Origin: JBKPCD01 sp046727175
GTDB lineage: Bacteria > Acidobacteriota > Vicinamibacteria > Vicinamibacterales > 2-12-FULL-66-21
Direction: 5' to 3'
NCBI GenBank assembly: GCA_046727175.1
Contig: JBKPCD010000057.1
Location: forward strand, 1 to 16,979
Length of the DNA stretch: 16,979 nucleotides
In this document: positions 15,588-16,979 of the stretch, piece by piece
Layout of the letters: each line of letters begins with the position of its first letter
Position numbering within the stretch: the stretch's first letter is position 1
Translations under genes and position numbers: made by a program
Notes under the pieces: model-generated
The model's input: only the letters and a program-made list of their open reading frames with translations
Databases searched by the model: none
Told to the model about the DNA's origin: nothing

Positions 15588-15706
15588 CTACGACGTCGTC
15601 AGAATCGCTTCGCGGCCCTTGCGATACTCGCGGCGAATGAACTTGTCGGCCTCCGGCGCATTCGCTGCCTTCATCGCCTCGGAATCCCAGTGCAGCTTCT
15701 TCTTCA
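15588..15706 (-). pseudogene. Tail fragment of a Gfo/Idh/MocA-type oxidoreductase
   Basis: The last ~40 codons of a reverse-strand frame read KKKLHWDSEAMKAANAPEAD followed by KFIRREYRKG. This resembles the C-terminal ending of Gfo/Idh/MocA dehydrogenases (typically GKKLxWD...PEADxxIRREYRKGW). The rest of that enzyme is missing; upstream the same frame continues into the broken kinase. The final Trp-containing residues are replaced by REAILTTS. The family assignment is from memory of motif likeness. Confidence 0.5.
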
Positions 15707-16469
15707 ATGCGTCCGGACGTCGCCCACAGGCTGATGGACGAGCGAGGCGATGATCGACGAGTCCGAGACCGCCGAACCGCCTGCGGCTACCGGCGTCCTG
15801 CTGACGAAACCGCTCGAACACATACGGAAGGAAGTCGGGTGAGATCCCGATGCCTGTGTCAGCGACAACGAGCTCCACGTGCGAGTTCTGGCGCGACATC
15901 CGAAGCTGGATCCGTCCTTCTCTGCTCGTCGTTCACCCTGCCCGTCCCGAGCAGGCGCGCCCACCCGTAGATGGCGTTGAGCGGCGTGCGCAGCTCGTGA
16001 GAGACCGTCATACCGGATGACTCCCTCGGCGACCGTCACGGAGATCGAACCGATCCCGGTCAGCGCAGCCGTGGCGGGGGCGAGAAGCCGTTCCCATTCC
16101 GCGGCGGATGCGCTCGTTCCACCAGCGTGTTTTGCCGTGAATCACGAACTGCCGAAGCGCCGCATCTCCAGCGGCGAACGTCTGACGGAAGTACTCCGAG
16201 ATCACGGAGGCGAGATTTCCGGCCCGCGCCTCAGCTTTCGTCAGCGTGCGCGACCGCACCCACCAGAGATCCGCGACGCAGAGCCCGGCGACACCGACGA
16301 GAATGGCAACCGTGAATACCGCGATGAAGAGCTTGGGAAGGCGTTGGAAGGTGGACGATGCGCCGAGCTGGATGGCAGCCAACAGCGTGTCTCCCGGACC
16401 AGGGATCCCCGACGCGCATTGCCTGCGCGTTAGAGTGAACGCGGCATTTGTATCGCGTCCGAGTGGCAA
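15707..16469 (-). pseudogene. Decayed sensor histidine kinase
   Basis: Reading on the reverse strand, conserved kinase pieces appear in the right order but in different frames. First comes a membrane helix (LFIAVFTVAILVGVAGLCV) and a sensor segment (EYFRQTFAAGDAALRQFVIH). After a frame change near 16120-16128 comes EWERLLAPATAALTGIGSIS and VAEGVIRY. Another frame then gives the phosphoacceptor motif SHELRTPLNAIYGWARLL, which stops at 15859. The next frame holds the ATP-binding part VELVVADTGIGISPDFLPYV and FERFRQQDAGSRRRFGGLGL. Then another shift (SIIASLVHQ) and an abrupt end. Much of the sensor domain, and the region between the phosphoacceptor helix and the ATP-binding N box, are missing. 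At least three shifts and two deletions make it non-functional. The 5' limit is uncertain. Assembly error is a less likely alternative. Confidence 0.75.
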
Positions 16470-16648
16470 CGGCTGTCAGCGAAGTGTGGCCTTGATCGTA
16501 CCTCGTCCGCAAAGCCCACGGGAGAAGCCCTCGCGTCGCGCATCGGTTAATGCCCCGCACGACGCACACGGATTCGCGGCCGTCCGAGATCCGCCGCCAG
16601 CTTTTTTGGTCGGCAGCAAGCCGCATTCCGACTTCGGCTGGAAGGCAG

Positions 16649-16979
16649 TCACTGCATGGCGCGCCTCGAATCATCGAACGTTCCCTTGATCTTGGTCGCG
16701 GCTGTAATCTTGACGAGTGTTGGTCCTTTCCCGTCGACGTTGTAGGCGCCAAGCGGCGTGCCCTGAGGCGGCGGACCTGCCTGCGGATCCCAATCGCCCT
16801 TTTCGTCGTACGCGTAACCGACGTACGCCGAATCAGCCGTGACGTTCTTGAAGACCGCGGTCCCTCCGTTCTTGTGAATGGCCTCGACCGCGAAGGGCTT
16901 GTCGTTCATGTCAGGGTCGGTGAAGAGCGCAACCCAGATTTCGTGCGTCTCATCCACCTTGCCCTTCCCCGTGTAGGTG
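16649..16979 (-). CDS. Hypothetical protein, probably exported (5' end outside window)
   Basis: The frame is open to the window edge, starting TYTGKGKVDETHEIWVALFT, so the true start is upstream (beyond 16979). The visible 109 residues are rich in beta-type alternation (PFAVEAIHKNGGTAVFKNVT, YVGYAYDEKGDWDP), with a conserved-looking GPPPQGTPLGAY loop and a charged tail. No membrane helix or catalytic motif is seen. The composition resembles small secreted beta-sandwich proteins that are uncharacterised; cell location is inference because the N terminus is missing. The 179-bp spacer between its stop and the kinase remnant shows nothing recognisable. Confidence 0.7.
   Translation of the reverse strand, partial: TYTGKGKVDETHEIWVALFTDPDMNDKPFAVEAIHKNGGTAVFKNVTADSAYVGYAYDEKGDWDPQAGPPPQGTPLGAYNVDGKGPTLVKITAATKIKGTFDDSRRAMQ

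Noticed and set aside
1..16979. tRNA, rRNA or known riboswitch
   Set aside because: Reading the intergenic gaps I saw no cloverleaf with a TTCGANNC-type arm, rRNA-like stretch or recognisable aptamer; most gaps are too short.

Overview
The window looks like chromosomal DNA from a high-GC member of the Acidobacteriota, probably of the Vicinamibacteria type. The main reason is that it holds three complete genes and one partial gene for large duplicated FtsX/MacB-type permeases (acidobacterial duplicated orphan permeases, ADOP), with no ATPase gene beside them. Intergenic DNA rich in short degenerate repeats and hairpins fits the same impression. The taxonomic call is inference; no marker gene for phylogeny is present.

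Layout from left to right. (1) The C-terminal end of an ADOP permease (1-620, +) converges on a HAD-family hydrolase (660-1259, -). The hydrolase lies just downstream of, and is probably co-transcribed with, a small conserved hypothetical gene (1274-1564, -). (2) A sugar-acid/carboxylate-type MFS transporter (1627-2883, +) diverges from that pair. Its stop codon directly abuts the stop codon of ADOP 2 (2884-5292, -). (3) ADOP 2 and ADOP 3 (5609-8293, +) are divergent. They share an intergenic region with nested inverted repeats and a 34-bp near-perfect palindrome that looks like an operator. (4) A CitA-type citrate synthase (8340-9485, +) follows ADOP 3 after 46 bp, behind a sigma70-like promoter placed so that the mRNA would start at the ATG. 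(5) A 200-bp field of AATCCC/GGGATT repeats separates it from the convergent ADOP 4 (9663-12329, -). The repeat even encodes the last residues of the citrate synthase. (6) A gene-free stretch (12330-12747) holds several hairpins and a second kind of low-complexity repeat. (7) A membrane protein fused to a spermidine-synthase-like methyltransferase fold follows (12748-15084, -). (8) The right end has a short CxxC...CxxC zinc-ribbon ORF, more hairpins, a heavily decayed sensor histidine kinase joined to the tail of what looks like a Gfo/Idh/MocA oxidoreductase, and a truncated ORF for a probable exported protein.

The four permeases alternate in orientation (+,-,+,-), so they are separate transcription units, not an operon. 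Their substrates are unknown, and any ATPase or adaptor partners would have to be encoded elsewhere. The MFS transporter, HAD hydrolase and citrate synthase are ordinary metabolic genes scattered among them. I see no complete new multi-gene system. The most unusual material is non-coding: a repeated hairpin with identical 9-bp arms at 12352 and 15185, several families of degenerate intergenic repeats, the operator-like palindrome, the possible leaderless promoter, and the mosaic kinase remnant.
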